From positions 124,001-188,000 of the forward strand of contig PAVO01000004.1 in the NCBI GenBank assembly GCA_002713215.1: a stretch of 64,000 nt of DNA, given 5' to 3'. Positions 41,714 through 49,306 of the stretch are shown one piece after another. How positions within the stretch are numbered: position 1 is the first letter of the stretch; each line of letters opens with the position of its first letter. Both the position numbers and the translations under genes were made by a program. This stretch comes from Crocinitomicaceae bacterium. GTDB lineage: Bacteria; Bacteroidota; Bacteroidia; Flavobacteriales_G; Salibacteraceae. A model generated the notes under the pieces. The model worked only from the letters and a program-made list of their open reading frames with translations. It was not told the origin of the DNA and searched no databases.

Positions 41714-42562
41714 TTAACGCATAATGCGCGGTCGATGCTCCTGCATCTGTTGTGGTGTTGGTCGTCCCCAGTCGATGTTACGGACGGTGGCTTGTTCTGG
41801 ATGGAATATTTTGTATTCAGCTTCCAGTGCAGACTCGCCATTGCCACCGTGCACGCAACCGTCGTACCCCATTTCCTTAAACCAGCCGACATACTTGTCA
41901 TTGTCGAGGATCGGGTAACCATCCAAATACAGGGATTCGATGGCGCCTGGGATCTTCTCCATGGCATCCAGCGCTTCATCTACGCCAAGATGGTCTAAAT
42001 CATACTCTTCAACCTGAACATCCCAGTTGTCGGTATTGGTCAGGTGGTCAGAGTTTTCCCGCAGAATTTCCATGGTTCGTTCGCGTCCAACCACATTGAT
42101 GAGGTGCAGCGCATCGATGAATGGATCTTCGGGGTCGTTCACTACGGGTTTTTTAATAATGAGTTCAGCCTCGATGACCCGGGGAGATACCGGCGTGTCG
42201 TTGTCATTTGAGTTAGCTGCATACGCCATAGCTACCGCCTTTGAACCAAAGCTAATGCTGGCGCGACGGGTATGCAGTGCATTGTTTGGTTGTGCTTCCC
42301 CGAGTTCTCCGCGATATGCAATGACGCGAATATGCTCAGCACTTTCAATGAGCGGTTGCATCTGGTTAGCCAGCTCTCTATCCGACGGCACGGCGTCATG
42401 TGCCCCTCGAAGGATATTTTTTAACGTGTCATCATCGATGTTTTCGGGAAAATGCGGACGGGCCAGTTCATGCGTCTTATTTACCCATTGCTCCGGTGAA
42501 AGCATGTCAGAATAGGCGTCATGCCATTGGGTTAAATGGGTGTGAAAAGTTTGTGGGTGCAT
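41714..42562 (-). CDS. second ADP-ribosyltransferase-like protein
   Basis: The 282-residue protein has a helical N-terminal third and a C-terminal domain with the ART order. An R in VIAYRGEL (about residue 80) comes first, then a SISFGSKAVAMAYA strand-helix (the STS-like position). Last come GYDGCVH and EAEYKIFHPEQ, containing the ExE-type Glu. This fits an arginine-type ADP-ribosyltransferase fold, with similarity in layout to the tandem protein at 22557. The target is unknown. It stands alone with AAAGGAT before the ATG. Confidence 0.5.
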   Translation of the reverse strand: MHPQTFHTHLTQWHDAYSDMLSPEQWVNKTHELARPHFPENIDDDTLKNILRGAHDAVPSDRELANQMQPLIESAEHIRVIAYRGELGEAQPNNALHTRRASISFGSKAVAMAYAANSNDNDTPVSPRVIEAELIIKKPVVNDPEDPFIDALHLINVVGRERTMEILRENSDHLTNTDNWDVQVEEYDLDHLGVDEALDAMEKIPGAIESLYLDGYPILDNDKYVGWFKEMGYDGCVHGGNGESALEAEYKIFHPEQATVRNIDWGRPTPQQMQEHRPRIMR

Positions 42563-42627
42563 ATCCTTTGCTTCCGTGTAATCCGTTACAAACCATTGAT
42601 GTTATCAGATGCTAACGACCTCGACGT

Positions 42628-43128
42628 TTAGTCATGGTCGCCGCCTTCCGGCGTTAACTCATATTCCCCATCCAGATAGTCATCAAGTCGCCCAGCGGCT
42701 TTGAACTTCGCCTTTAGCGCAAATTCGTCATCCACAGAAAACCGATTGGCCCATATCTCATCGTCGGGGTCGAACCAAGGCTTGCTCATGGCTTCGCACG
42801 CGAGCTGATTCATAAAGCTGCCGTATTCGCTATTAAATTCAACAAGATTGATTAACTCATCAGATAACCTATCTAGTAAGAAGGCGTGGATGGGGTCTAC
42901 CATGATGCGGCAAAACTCTCTCTGGCCGTGCTCTTTGAAAGCGTCATTGATAAAGCTAACGCTTTCTTCAGGTAGCGCTTCGATGATGAGGGCGGTGTAC
43001 TTGAAGTAGATCTCATACTGCTTTCTGACGTTGTAAACACCCTCAAGATCATCTTTGAGTTGTTTGCCAAATCGTTTCGTCTGCTCAGTGATCTGACTTA
43101 GGACAATGTCTTCACTTAGTCCATTCAT
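42628..43128 (-). CDS. unknown 166-residue protein with shared PWxDP...GRLDDYxDG tail
   Basis: Helical, soluble protein. Its C-terminal 45 residues contain a pattern PWFDP-E-W-NRF-DEF-L-KF-AGRLDDYLDG, almost the same as the tail of the membrane protein encoded just upstream (43128-43769). The start codon overlaps the upstream stop (TAATG). The shared tail suggests both proteins dock to the same partner or that the pair arose by duplication of a tail module. Function unknown. Confidence 0.7.
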   Translation of the reverse strand: MNGLSEDIVLSQITEQTKRFGKQLKDDLEGVYNVRKQYEIYFKYTALIIEALPEESVSFINDAFKEHGQREFCRIMVDPIHAFLLDRLSDELINLVEFNSEYGSFMNQLACEAMSKPWFDPDDEIWANRFSVDDEFALKAKFKAAGRLDDYLDGEYELTPEGGDHD

Positions 43129-43769
43129 TATGCCATCTTCCCATCAATGTAATCGTCAAGACGCCCCGCATCGTTAAATTTCTGGCGCAGTTCGAACTCT
43201 TCGTCTTCAGGCAGTCGGTTGCACCACATTTCGTTTAAAGGGTCGTACCATGGTTCTTCGGCAGACTCTGCTTGTAGCTGTTGCGTGTAGCAATTGTAGA
43301 GGGTGCGGTCGTACACTGGTTGCTCAATGATTTCTTTGAAAAACCGCCTCGCAGATAAAGTTGCGCTAAAAATGGCAGCCATTAAAAATGCAGCAAAGAA
43401 GTAGCCAACCAAAATGAATACTGCACTCACCCCAGAGGCATCCGAGGGTAGGGATGATGCACCGTAAAGAAGCGACCCCTGTAAAATAAGTAAACGTTTT
43501 TGGCCGTCAGTGTTATTTTTATGAAAAATGCCAAATGACAACATAATCACTGAACACACAAGGATAAAGTTACCCATCACGATGTTTGATGCGGGCACAG
43601 GGGCGAAGTAAATCAACAGAGCAAATCCGATCGCTGAATACATCAAGCTACGCGCGCACACGCCACTAAGGGCTGTCGCATGTTGTTTAACAATCAGATC
43701 AAATGATCGCTTATCATTACTGTTTGCTAGCAGCAAAAAGATAACTTCAGAGAATTTTTTTTGAGTCAT
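43128..43769 (-). CDS. four-segment membrane protein with PWxDP...GRLDDYxDG tail
   Basis: Four hydrophobic segments (about residues 40-60, 65-83, 95-115 and 120-140) are followed by a cytoplasmic tail that contains the PWYDP-E-W-NRL-DEEF-L-KF-AGRLDDYIDG pattern found again in the next protein. The membrane part resembles no family I know. Coupled translation with the soluble protein bearing the same tail suggests the two work together, for example as a membrane-bound and a soluble form binding one partner. Confidence 0.7.
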   Translation of the reverse strand: MTQKKFSEVIFLLLANSNDKRSFDLIVKQHATALSGVCARSLMYSAIGFALLIYFAPVPASNIVMGNFILVCSVIMLSFGIFHKNNTDGQKRLLILQGSLLYGASSLPSDASGVSAVFILVGYFFAAFLMAAIFSATLSARRFFKEIIEQPVYDRTLYNCYTQQLQAESAEEPWYDPLNEMWCNRLPEDEEFELRQKFNDAGRLDDYIDGKMA

Positions 43770-43781
43770 GGTAAGTCCATT

Positions 43782-43801
43782 TTGGGGCGGTTATGCCCCA
43801 A
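43782..43801 (-). terminator. intrinsic hairpin
   Basis: Stem TTGGGGC / GCCCCAA between the stop of the 43808 gene and the start of the 43769 gene; on the minus strand it is followed by AATGG, so it is a weak terminator. Confidence 0.5.
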
Positions 43802-43807
43802 GCGTGA

Positions 43808-44260
43808 TTAATTACAACGAATGGCACTAAAATGAGAGGCGTAATACCAGCGAGCGCCTTGCTCTTTAATGTAATAGCGCTCCATGATGCCACCTGGCTC
43901 ATGACTCGTTTTTAATACGGTAACTTCGTCACCGCGATTGATTGTTTTGATGAACTTAGCTTTGCACTCGCCAGCCTTATGTTTAGTAGTGAGTTCCACG
44001 CGTTTATCCGGCGTTTGCCCATCGATAACGCCATAGGTATCGCCATAGAGTGCGCTTGATAGTGCGTCATCACGCTGGCGTTCACTGCGACTATAAGAGG
44101 CTGAGCTACCCGCAGCGACTGCACCAGCACCCGCAGAGGCACTTGAGGCAGAGGCCGCAGCACCGGTTGCACCGGAGGCGACAGACACGCTAACGGCCGT
44201 TGCTGTTGTTGCGAATAACCCAAGAGATAATACGGATAGGGTAAGTAATTTTTTCATCAT
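43808..44260 (-). CDS. secreted protein with Ala/Ser-rich linker and SH3-like end
   Basis: Signal peptide at about residues 1-22 (ATATA), then an Ala/Ser/Gly-rich low-complexity linker (about 23-55), then a small domain of about 85 residues with two Cys, ending in a WYYASHFSAIRC strand. The GDEVTVLKT and GARWYYA strands are like bacterial SH3 (SH3b) modules. Exported, probably periplasmic. It has its own recurrent-palindrome promoter. Confidence 0.7.
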   Translation of the reverse strand: MMKKLLTLSVLSLGLFATTATAVSVSVASGATGAAASASSASAGAGAVAAGSSASYSRSERQRDDALSSALYGDTYGVIDGQTPDKRVELTTKHKAGECKAKFIKTINRGDEVTVLKTSHEPGGIMERYYIKEQGARWYYASHFSAIRCN

Positions 44261-44310
44261 TAGGGTTCCTTTTTAATGGTGAACATTCATCGTTAACGTT
44301 CAATAGGTAT

Positions 44311-44352
44311 AAGTTACCATAACAAAGAAACCAAAACAACATTTATGTTGTT
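44311..44352 (-). promoter_or_regulatory. recurrent-palindrome promoter
   Basis: AACAACA-TTTA-TGTTGTT at 44335-44352. Minus strand: TTGTTT, 17 bp ending TGG, TAACTT (44311-44316). Confidence 0.8.
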
Positions 44353-44358
44353 TTTCTG

Positions 44359-44622
44359 TTATGCGGATACGCTAATGTTCCCGCCGATACGATTGGTGCC
44401 AACTGACACTTTGCCATTTCGAGAATAGGCTGTGACGCTTTGTTCTTCGGCATTTTTGGTGACGGCTTCCGTCTTTTCCTGGCTTTTGGCACTGTCGGTG
44501 ATCTGCTTGATGGTTTCGACTTCGACACCGGGCAGTTCAATGTTCCCTTGTCGAGCGCTACCTAAACGTTCAATGAAATTGGCAAAATTCTGCGCCATAG
44601 ATACAGGTTCATTGATATCCAC
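44359..44622 (-). CDS. unknown 87-residue protein (GTG start)
   Basis: A GTG start with GGAGAATG upstream. The protein is polar, with a helical first half and a Ser/Gly-rich end (GTNRIGGNISVSA). Last gene of the smpB operon, 14 bp after the XRE gene. No domain recognised. Confidence 0.6.
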   Translation of the reverse strand: MDINEPVSMAQNFANFIERLGSARQGNIELPGVEVETIKQITDSAKSQEKTEAVTKNAEEQSVTAYSRNGKVSVGTNRIGGNISVSA

Positions 44623-44636
44623 GTTTCATTCTCCGG

Positions 44637-44942
44637 TTATTCGTCATCGCTCTCTAGCAGTGATTTAGCGATATTTGCTAAGCAGCGCGCTTCCAGTTGA
44701 AACATGACATCGATATCAAGGTCATAGTGCTTGCTTAGTTTTGCTGCCATCTCTGGAGTGAGTCGTGCACCGTCTGCAAGGCGGCTAATACTCGATGGGT
44801 TGACACCAACTGTTTTGGCAACGCTCGTTTGCGTCATACCAGCCAATTCAATGGCTGCACCAATGTAAAATCCAGCGCCAGCAGGAGTGGTGCCGCTTTC
44901 AACGGCATTACGAAAGAAGTGTGCTAAGGTTTTATCGGTCAC
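44637..44942 (-). CDS. XRE-family helix-turn-helix regulator
   Basis: About 101 residues with a Cro/C1-type HTH (GMTQTSVAKTVGVNPSSISRL, about residues 33-53). The C-terminal helix is acidic. The start is GTG with AGGACACAGG upstream. It resembles HigA-like antitoxins and phage repressors, but no HigB toxin is adjacent. It is in the smpB-DUF3850 operon, whose own promoter has the recurrent palindrome, so autoregulation through that palindrome is possible. It is the only classical HTH repressor candidate in the window, which makes it the best guess for the palindrome-binding protein, though unproven. Confidence 0.85.
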   Translation of the reverse strand: MTDKTLAHFFRNAVESGTTPAGAGFYIGAAIELAGMTQTSVAKTVGVNPSSISRLADGARLTPEMAAKLSKHYDLDIDVMFQLEARCLANIAKSLLESDDE

Positions 44943-45004
44943 GTCCTGTGTCCTTTATCAAATCCATTTGTAAGTAAGCCCTTCTTAGGAGGGCAGTTTG
45001 TACG

Positions 45005-45301
45005 TTACTGTTTGTGAGAGACAGTCATGATCACCCAATCTTCAGACAGACCACGATGTTCAACACCGAAAGGTGCTTCTTGGCCTTCAAAGATGTACTC
45101 CACCTCACACTCAAGCTCTCGTCCCGTGTATACCAGAGGTGCGCCGTCACGCATCTCCTGACCGGTATGCTGCGTTTCTTTCAATGTCAGCGAATCCCCA
45201 ACCTGAAAGTTGCGGTCGTTCTTACGAATTTCCCATGGCCGCTTGCCTGAAAAGCTCGCTTCGAACAGCTTTGGATCGGTTTTTAGAATGTGGTGTGTCA
45301 T
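45005..45301 (-). CDS. DUF3850 (ASCH/PUA-like) RNA-binding protein
   Basis: 98 residues with the DUF3850 pattern: HILKTDPKLFEASFSGKRPWEIRKNDRNFQVGDSL, then LKETQH, a YTGRELECEVEYI strand and WVIMTV at the end. The fold is PUA-like, found mostly on phages and plasmids and thought to bind RNA. It lies 28 bp downstream of smpB in the same operon, which fits a role around translation or RNA quality control. Confidence 0.85.
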   Translation of the reverse strand: MTHHILKTDPKLFEASFSGKRPWEIRKNDRNFQVGDSLTLKETQHTGQEMRDGAPLVYTGRELECEVEYIFEGQEAPFGVEHRGLSEDWVIMTVSHKQ

Positions 45302-45329
45302 GACTGCGTTCCTTACAAATCAAGTTCTG

Positions 45330-45803
45330 TTAGATGGCTTTTTTCAGCAATCGGGCTTGCTCTCGTGACCAATCGCGATCTTTTGCGTCGTTACGCTTGT
45401 CGTGCGCTTTTTTACCTTTAGCCAAATGGAAAGCAAGTTTGACGTAATTCTTCACCCAATAAAGGCTAACGGGGATCAGTGAATACCCCTTGCGTTCGAC
45501 AGCGCCTACCAAGGTGTCGATCTCACGTTTGTTCAGTAGCAACTTGCGAGGGCGGGTTGGTTCGTGTGTGTTGTGCGTTGATGCTTGAAGTAACGGAGAA
45601 ATGTTCACGTTGTGAATATGCACTTCGCCATTACGTACTTGAATGAACCCATCCGTGATGTTCACACGGCCTTGTCGAAGGCTTTTTACTTCCCATCCTT
45701 CCAACACCAAACCAGCCTCGAACTTGTCTTCAAGATGGTATTCATGGCGAGCCTGGCGGTTCAGCGCAATGGTGTTGTCTTTTGGTTTTACTTTTTTAGT
45801 CAT
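45330..45803 (-). CDS. smpB: SmpB, tmRNA-binding protein for trans-translation
   Basis: A full-length SmpB of 157 residues. It has the opening NRQARHEYHLEDKFEAGLVLEGWEVKSLR, the core FIQVRNGEVHIHNVNISPL, and the basic tail with KAHDKRNDAKDRDW that helps position tmRNA in the ribosome. SmpB with tmRNA rescues stalled ribosomes. A copy on an accessory replicon is unusual since the chromosome already has one. It heads an operon with a PUA-like protein, an XRE regulator and a small protein, behind a recurrent-palindrome promoter. No tmRNA gene was seen in the window. Confidence 0.95.
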   Translation of the reverse strand: MTKKVKPKDNTIALNRQARHEYHLEDKFEAGLVLEGWEVKSLRQGRVNITDGFIQVRNGEVHIHNVNISPLLQASTHNTHEPTRPRKLLLNKREIDTLVGAVERKGYSLIPVSLYWVKNYVKLAFHLAKGKKAHDKRNDAKDRDWSREQARLLKKAI

Positions 45804-45836
45804 TTCGCTTACTCGATTAATTCGTTAATGGCAGGT

Positions 45837-45878
45837 ATTGTATCAAACCAACCCCCCAAAAACAACATATATGTTGTT
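45837..45878 (-). promoter_or_regulatory. recurrent-palindrome promoter
   Basis: AACAACA-TATA-TGTTGTT at 45861-45878. Minus strand: TTGTTT, 17 bp ending TGA, TACAAT (45837-45842). It drives the smpB operon. Confidence 0.85.
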
Positions 45879-45881
45879 TTA

Positions 45882-46187
45882 TTATTGGTAATCAGGGGCC
45901 ATTTTAGCCCGGTTCAACAAGGCAATGAGTTTTTTGTTCTCGGGATCTACTAAGGTAAATGCTTCGTCAATGAGCATGAGTTTGGTCTTTTCCCCTTCGA
46001 TCACTTCATAATAGTCAGGGTTGCTTCGAATAAACTCACCAGAGACTTCCACGACGGACGACTGCACAGGTCCATGCACCCGCACCTCATCAGGCATAGT
46101 GATAAAGTAGTCACCTTTAGCGTTTTTCTTTAGCACTGTGCCAGCAGCAATGTACTGAAGCTGTTTAAGAAGTCGTATTGTCTTCAT
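45882..46187 (-). CDS. unknown 101-residue protein
   Basis: Last gene of the operon 48804 to 45882. Its ATG lies inside the 3' end of the 46165 gene (23-bp overlap) with AAGGAACC upstream, so it is coupled. The protein is beta-rich after residue 10 and soluble. No family recognised. It ends just before the smpB promoter. Confidence 0.65.
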   Translation of the reverse strand: MKTIRLLKQLQYIAAGTVLKKNAKGDYFITMPDEVRVHGPVQSSVVEVSGEFIRSNPDYYEVIEGEKTKLMLIDEAFTLVDPENKKLIALLNRAKMAPDYQ

Positions 46188-46590
46188 TTTTCTGGTTCCT
46201 TAAAATCTTGATGAGAGTCATGACCAACGCTCGGGCAGGGTCATCATCATCGGACATGTACTTTGTGCCATGGATAGTCATTCGCCCACCTTCTCCGGGG
46301 GCAATGTGTTGTGCACGATACCGCTTCTCGGAGCGCTCCCATGCCAGCGGAGAAACAAATGCTCCGTGCTCTATGGCAAGTTCCATTAGCTGCTCCCAGT
46401 TATCCGTGTAATCTGGGTGACATGCTTCCAGTCTGCGCAAAGGGTCAATTGCATAAAGTGCGCTGCCAATTTGTGCAGATGTGTGGTCTTCAGGGATAGG
46501 GGTGAATTCCCCGGTTAACTCGGCAAGCGCCTGGTTAAGCTCTTGGTCGGTTTTGTCTTCAAATTCATCAACGGCAAGTTTTCGGCTCAT
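46165..46590 (-). CDS. unknown 141-residue protein
   Basis: Soluble, acidic. A central segment with WEQLMELAIEHGAF and WERSEKRYRA is Trp-rich and helical. Strong AAGGAGC ribosome site. Its start overlaps the previous gene by 4 bp and it overlaps the next by 23 bp, a tightly packed operon. No domain recognised. Confidence 0.65.
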   Translation of the reverse strand: MSRKLAVDEFEDKTDQELNQALAELTGEFTPIPEDHTSAQIGSALYAIDPLRRLEACHPDYTDNWEQLMELAIEHGAFVSPLAWERSEKRYRAQHIAPGEGGRMTIHGTKYMSDDDDPARALVMTLIKILRNQKNEDNTTS

Positions 46591-47693
46591 TGGGCAAGCT
46601 CCTTTTGCAAAGAATTAATTTCCTTTCTCATTTCACTAACAGTGAGCGTTCGGTCATTCAGCTCGTAATGAAAGACATACCCATGATCATCGGATTTTGT
46701 TCGAGTCAGGACGTTGTCCGTAAAGGCATCACGTGGTAGTACCGCTCCTTCACGGTCTTTTCGCTTAATTACCATTTTCGGGCTGTAGTTATGTTTGTTG
46801 CTATAACGTCCGTAGCTATCCCTGTCTCCCGTATAACACAACAAATTAAGGATCGTTTTTACAGGGTGTACATATTTCTCAGTTAACGTATTAATAAGTG
46901 TGTGCGCTACCAAGACATAGTTGTTGATGTCTTCAAGAAATCCGCGCTCATAGCTCGAAAGCGCAATCAGCGGTTCGCCATTACGGAATTTTAATTCGAA
47001 TCGGTAAAGGGGATACTGTGTTGTTGCTGCGTGTTCCTGAATGCGCTGCATCGACATGTTCGCCGCATCGAGCCTGCTTTCAAACTGAGCAAACTTATCG
47101 GCATTGATATGCTTTTTCGCTTCCATTAAGAGTGTTTCAACACTATCAATACCATTGTCTTTGAGCATCGCATTAACTGCTTTGCGAACGCGTAAGCATT
47201 CTTGCTTGATGTCCACCGTGATATTGCCAGCAAGCACCGACGGTAAACTGTCAAATTCACTAAATGCTGTATCCAAGTAGGTGTCGTTTATACGCTCTTC
47301 AATACTGGCTTCGCGATAAAGGCGCTCAACAAGGACACGAAAACTTTCAGGCTTTTCCTGAACGTCATTTTGAACCAGTTCCACATCCAGTGTATTTATC
47401 ACATCAATAGGCAAGAAAAATCGCCCGTCAGGTAACCCAGAGGCATTTTCTTTACCAATGCGGAAGGTGACACTGTCAAACTCTGCGCCGGGCCCCTGGC
47501 GAACGTATACGCGCTCTACCTTAAGCTGGGTGTTCTTTCGTAACGTGATCTCAATGTCATCACCTTCTTTCAACTGCTTACTGTCAGCCAGTTTTCGCGC
47601 AAATCGCTTGTTTTGACCGGCGAATCGCACACTGGTGGTGATGTCGTGGGTTAGACGAAGTTGATCGCCCACCACGGGAATAAAGATTTTCAT
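46587..47693 (-). CDS. unknown 368-residue protein
   Basis: The frame starts MNMKIFIP; ATG 47693 (second Met) has AGGG seven bases upstream and is preferred to 47699. Residues 1-110 are beta-rich and the rest helical with a charged coiled-coil-like C-terminus (about 340-368). No signal peptide or motif. It is the middle gene of the 48804-45882 operon and overlaps the following gene by 4 bp. Confidence 0.65.
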   Translation of the reverse strand: MKIFIPVVGDQLRLTHDITTSVRFAGQNKRFARKLADSKQLKEGDDIEITLRKNTQLKVERVYVRQGPGAEFDSVTFRIGKENASGLPDGRFFLPIDVINTLDVELVQNDVQEKPESFRVLVERLYREASIEERINDTYLDTAFSEFDSLPSVLAGNITVDIKQECLRVRKAVNAMLKDNGIDSVETLLMEAKKHINADKFAQFESRLDAANMSMQRIQEHAATTQYPLYRFELKFRNGEPLIALSSYERGFLEDINNYVLVAHTLINTLTEKYVHPVKTILNLLCYTGDRDSYGRYSNKHNYSPKMVIKRKDREGAVLPRDAFTDNVLTRTKSDDHGYVFHYELNDRTLTVSEMRKEINSLQKELAQ

Positions 47694-47720
47694 ATTCATC
47701 CCTGAATCAAATTTGTGTCG

Positions 47721-48113
47721 TTATCGACTATAAGGTTGAAGGGGAGTCATCACCTCTTGGACCACTCCTTTAAACGTTGCAATAGCATCGGACTTGCCTT
47801 GTGCATAACCAATGCCGTTTGATAATCGAAGTGCCAGCTCGATGTCACCTTTATCTAACGCACGTAAAATCTCATTTCTTGCAAGTTCATAATCCTTCCA
47901 ATCATTGAAAAGTCGGCTTTTTACGTCATTCAGTGCACTCTCTTTATCGTCATAGGAAAAGAGTCCAAGATCACCATTAATCGACATGTACCAATCACTG
48001 CTTAGTATGACCGTATTAACCGAATCGATATCCTCGATTTCAAAGAAGGCGGCTGCCGGTCCAAACTCAATAAAGGGGTAGTCCGGGTGCTTTTCGCGAA
48101 GTTCAGGTTTCAT
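47721..48113 (-). CDS. unknown 130-residue protein
   Basis: Soluble and acidic, with a strand-rich N-terminal half and a helical C-terminal half. AGGTGAAAC precedes its ATG and it lies 7 bp after the 48121 gene. No family recognised. Confidence 0.65.
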   Translation of the reverse strand: MKPELREKHPDYPFIEFGPAAAFFEIEDIDSVNTVILSSDWYMSINGDLGLFSYDDKESALNDVKSRLFNDWKDYELARNEILRALDKGDIELALRLSNGIGYAQGKSDAIATFKGVVQEVMTPLQPYSR

Positions 48114-48120
48114 GTTTCAC

Positions 48121-48804
48121 CTATGCAATACGTGCGTACTTGCCGACAATGAATGGGATCTCGCGCTGCAACATCACAGGCATGGCATTGTTGTTTTCAA
48201 TCACGAGTACATCGAATGGTTTTCTCTTGCTATCGATGTCGGTATACATGGCCGAGAAGATAGGTGCCAGTTTTGCCGTGCTATCATCTTCGTAGCGGTC
48301 TTTGTGGATGCTCCATATTTCGGAAAATTGCATGGTGATATATTGAAGACTTTCCATGTATACTGGAAGCTCAGCGGTTGTTTTTGATGGCGCATTGATT
48401 GCGTCAAACGTCTTCTCAAATCTGCGTGCTTGCCCATCAGGGAAAGCAAAGTCGATGATATCTTGTGCTCCTAATTGAGTCAGACCAATTTTATCGAGGG
48501 TCTCTTTGAGGTTTAGCGACGTATCGTCACCACGAGCGGCCTCTGCGATATCAATAAACTCTTCGACAAAGTTCAGAGCCACTTTTTCCCAGTGTTCAAC
48601 TGGTCCAATTGAGCCAGTAATTTGATAACGAAGAAATGTGCGCACTTCATCAAAGTCGATCAGGTCGAAAAAGGAGAATGAGACGTGTTTTTGAGTTGGC
48701 TTTAGTGGGGTGACGCCAGTGTTATAAATTAAAACAGTCTGTTTGCCACATGCCTTAAGATAAGCCTCAATATCATCACGAGGCAAGATGAGAATAGGGG
48801 TCAT
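48121..48804 (-). CDS. unknown 227-residue protein
   Basis: Soluble, helix-rich, Asp/Glu-rich, with an initial strand-helix pattern (ILILPRDDIEAYLKACGKQTVLIY). AAGGACG precedes the ATG. First of the block 48804-45882, 53 bp after the 48858 gene with an inverted repeat (ATCTGAG / CTCAGAT, 48828-48847) between them. No family recognised. Confidence 0.65.
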   Translation of the reverse strand: MTPILILPRDDIEAYLKACGKQTVLIYNTGVTPLKPTQKHVSFSFFDLIDFDEVRTFLRYQITGSIGPVEHWEKVALNFVEEFIDIAEAARGDDTSLNLKETLDKIGLTQLGAQDIIDFAFPDGQARRFEKTFDAINAPSKTTAELPVYMESLQYITMQFSEIWSIHKDRYEDDSTAKLAPIFSAMYTDIDSKRKPFDVLVIENNNAMPVMLQREIPFIVGKYARIA

Positions 48805-48857
48805 TATAATACGTCCTTGTATGTTTTATCTGAGAACTCCGCTCAGATTATTAATCT

Positions 48858-49166
48858 TTACTGTGAATTAGTTTCACTCTCACGTTGTTCGAGGATCCAG
48901 TCAACGAATGCGCGTTGTTCTGCTGGGCGACTGATATCAAACATCATTTCTTCAGAGTTGGCCCAACGGTCAAACTCTTTGTGCACACAGCTAATACGGA
49001 TGCACGAATCAATGATCATCATGTTTCGGCCAAAGAATTGCCAGCTGTAAAGGTCGTCCAATGTCTTGTCGAGTAAGCCATCAAGATCAAGCCAAATTAG
49101 CAGGTCTTTTGGCGTTAGTTTTGCCGTTCGACAAAAATCATAATCAACAGGTTGTTTGTGGGACAT
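48858..49166 (-). CDS. unknown 102-residue protein
   Basis: The frame is open to 49187, but ATG 49166 begins after a short leader behind the -10 at 49203 and has AGGATAGTAAGG upstream. The protein is soluble, Trp/Asp/Cys-containing and helical. It is the first gene after the recurrent-palindrome promoter and may lead the whole run to 45882. Function unknown. Confidence 0.65.
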   Translation of the reverse strand: MSHKQPVDYDFCRTAKLTPKDLLIWLDLDGLLDKTLDDLYSWQFFGRNMMIIDSCIRISCVHKEFDRWANSEEMMFDISRPAEQRAFVDWILEQRESETNSQ

Positions 49167-49202
49167 CCTTACTATCCTACTGCACATAATAATCGATTAC
49201 TG

Positions 49203-49244
49203 AGTGTACCAAGTCGACATAAAAATAACAACTTTTATGTTGTT
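49203..49244 (-). promoter_or_regulatory. recurrent-palindrome promoter
   Basis: AACAACT-TTTA-TGTTGTT at 49227-49244 (one mismatch). Minus strand: TTGTTA, 17 bp ending TGG, TACACT (49203-49208). Confidence 0.8.
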
Positions 49245-49274
49245 TGCCATTAATAGGTAACTAAAGATTAAAGG

Positions 49275-49297
49275 GAAGCCCCGAAAGACGGGGCTTC
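49275..49297 (-). terminator. intrinsic terminator after the SDF symporter
   Basis: Stem GAAGCCCC / GGGGCTTC, followed on the minus strand by CCTTTAATCTTT. It lies 10 bp after the symporter stop. Confidence 0.75.
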
Positions 49298-49306
49298 GTG
49301 GAAATA

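Noticed and set aside
44637-45803. XRE gene as antitoxin of a toxin-antitoxin pair
   Set aside because: Its neighbours are an SmpB/PUA-like gene set and a Ser/Gly-rich small protein, none resembling RelE/HigB toxins.
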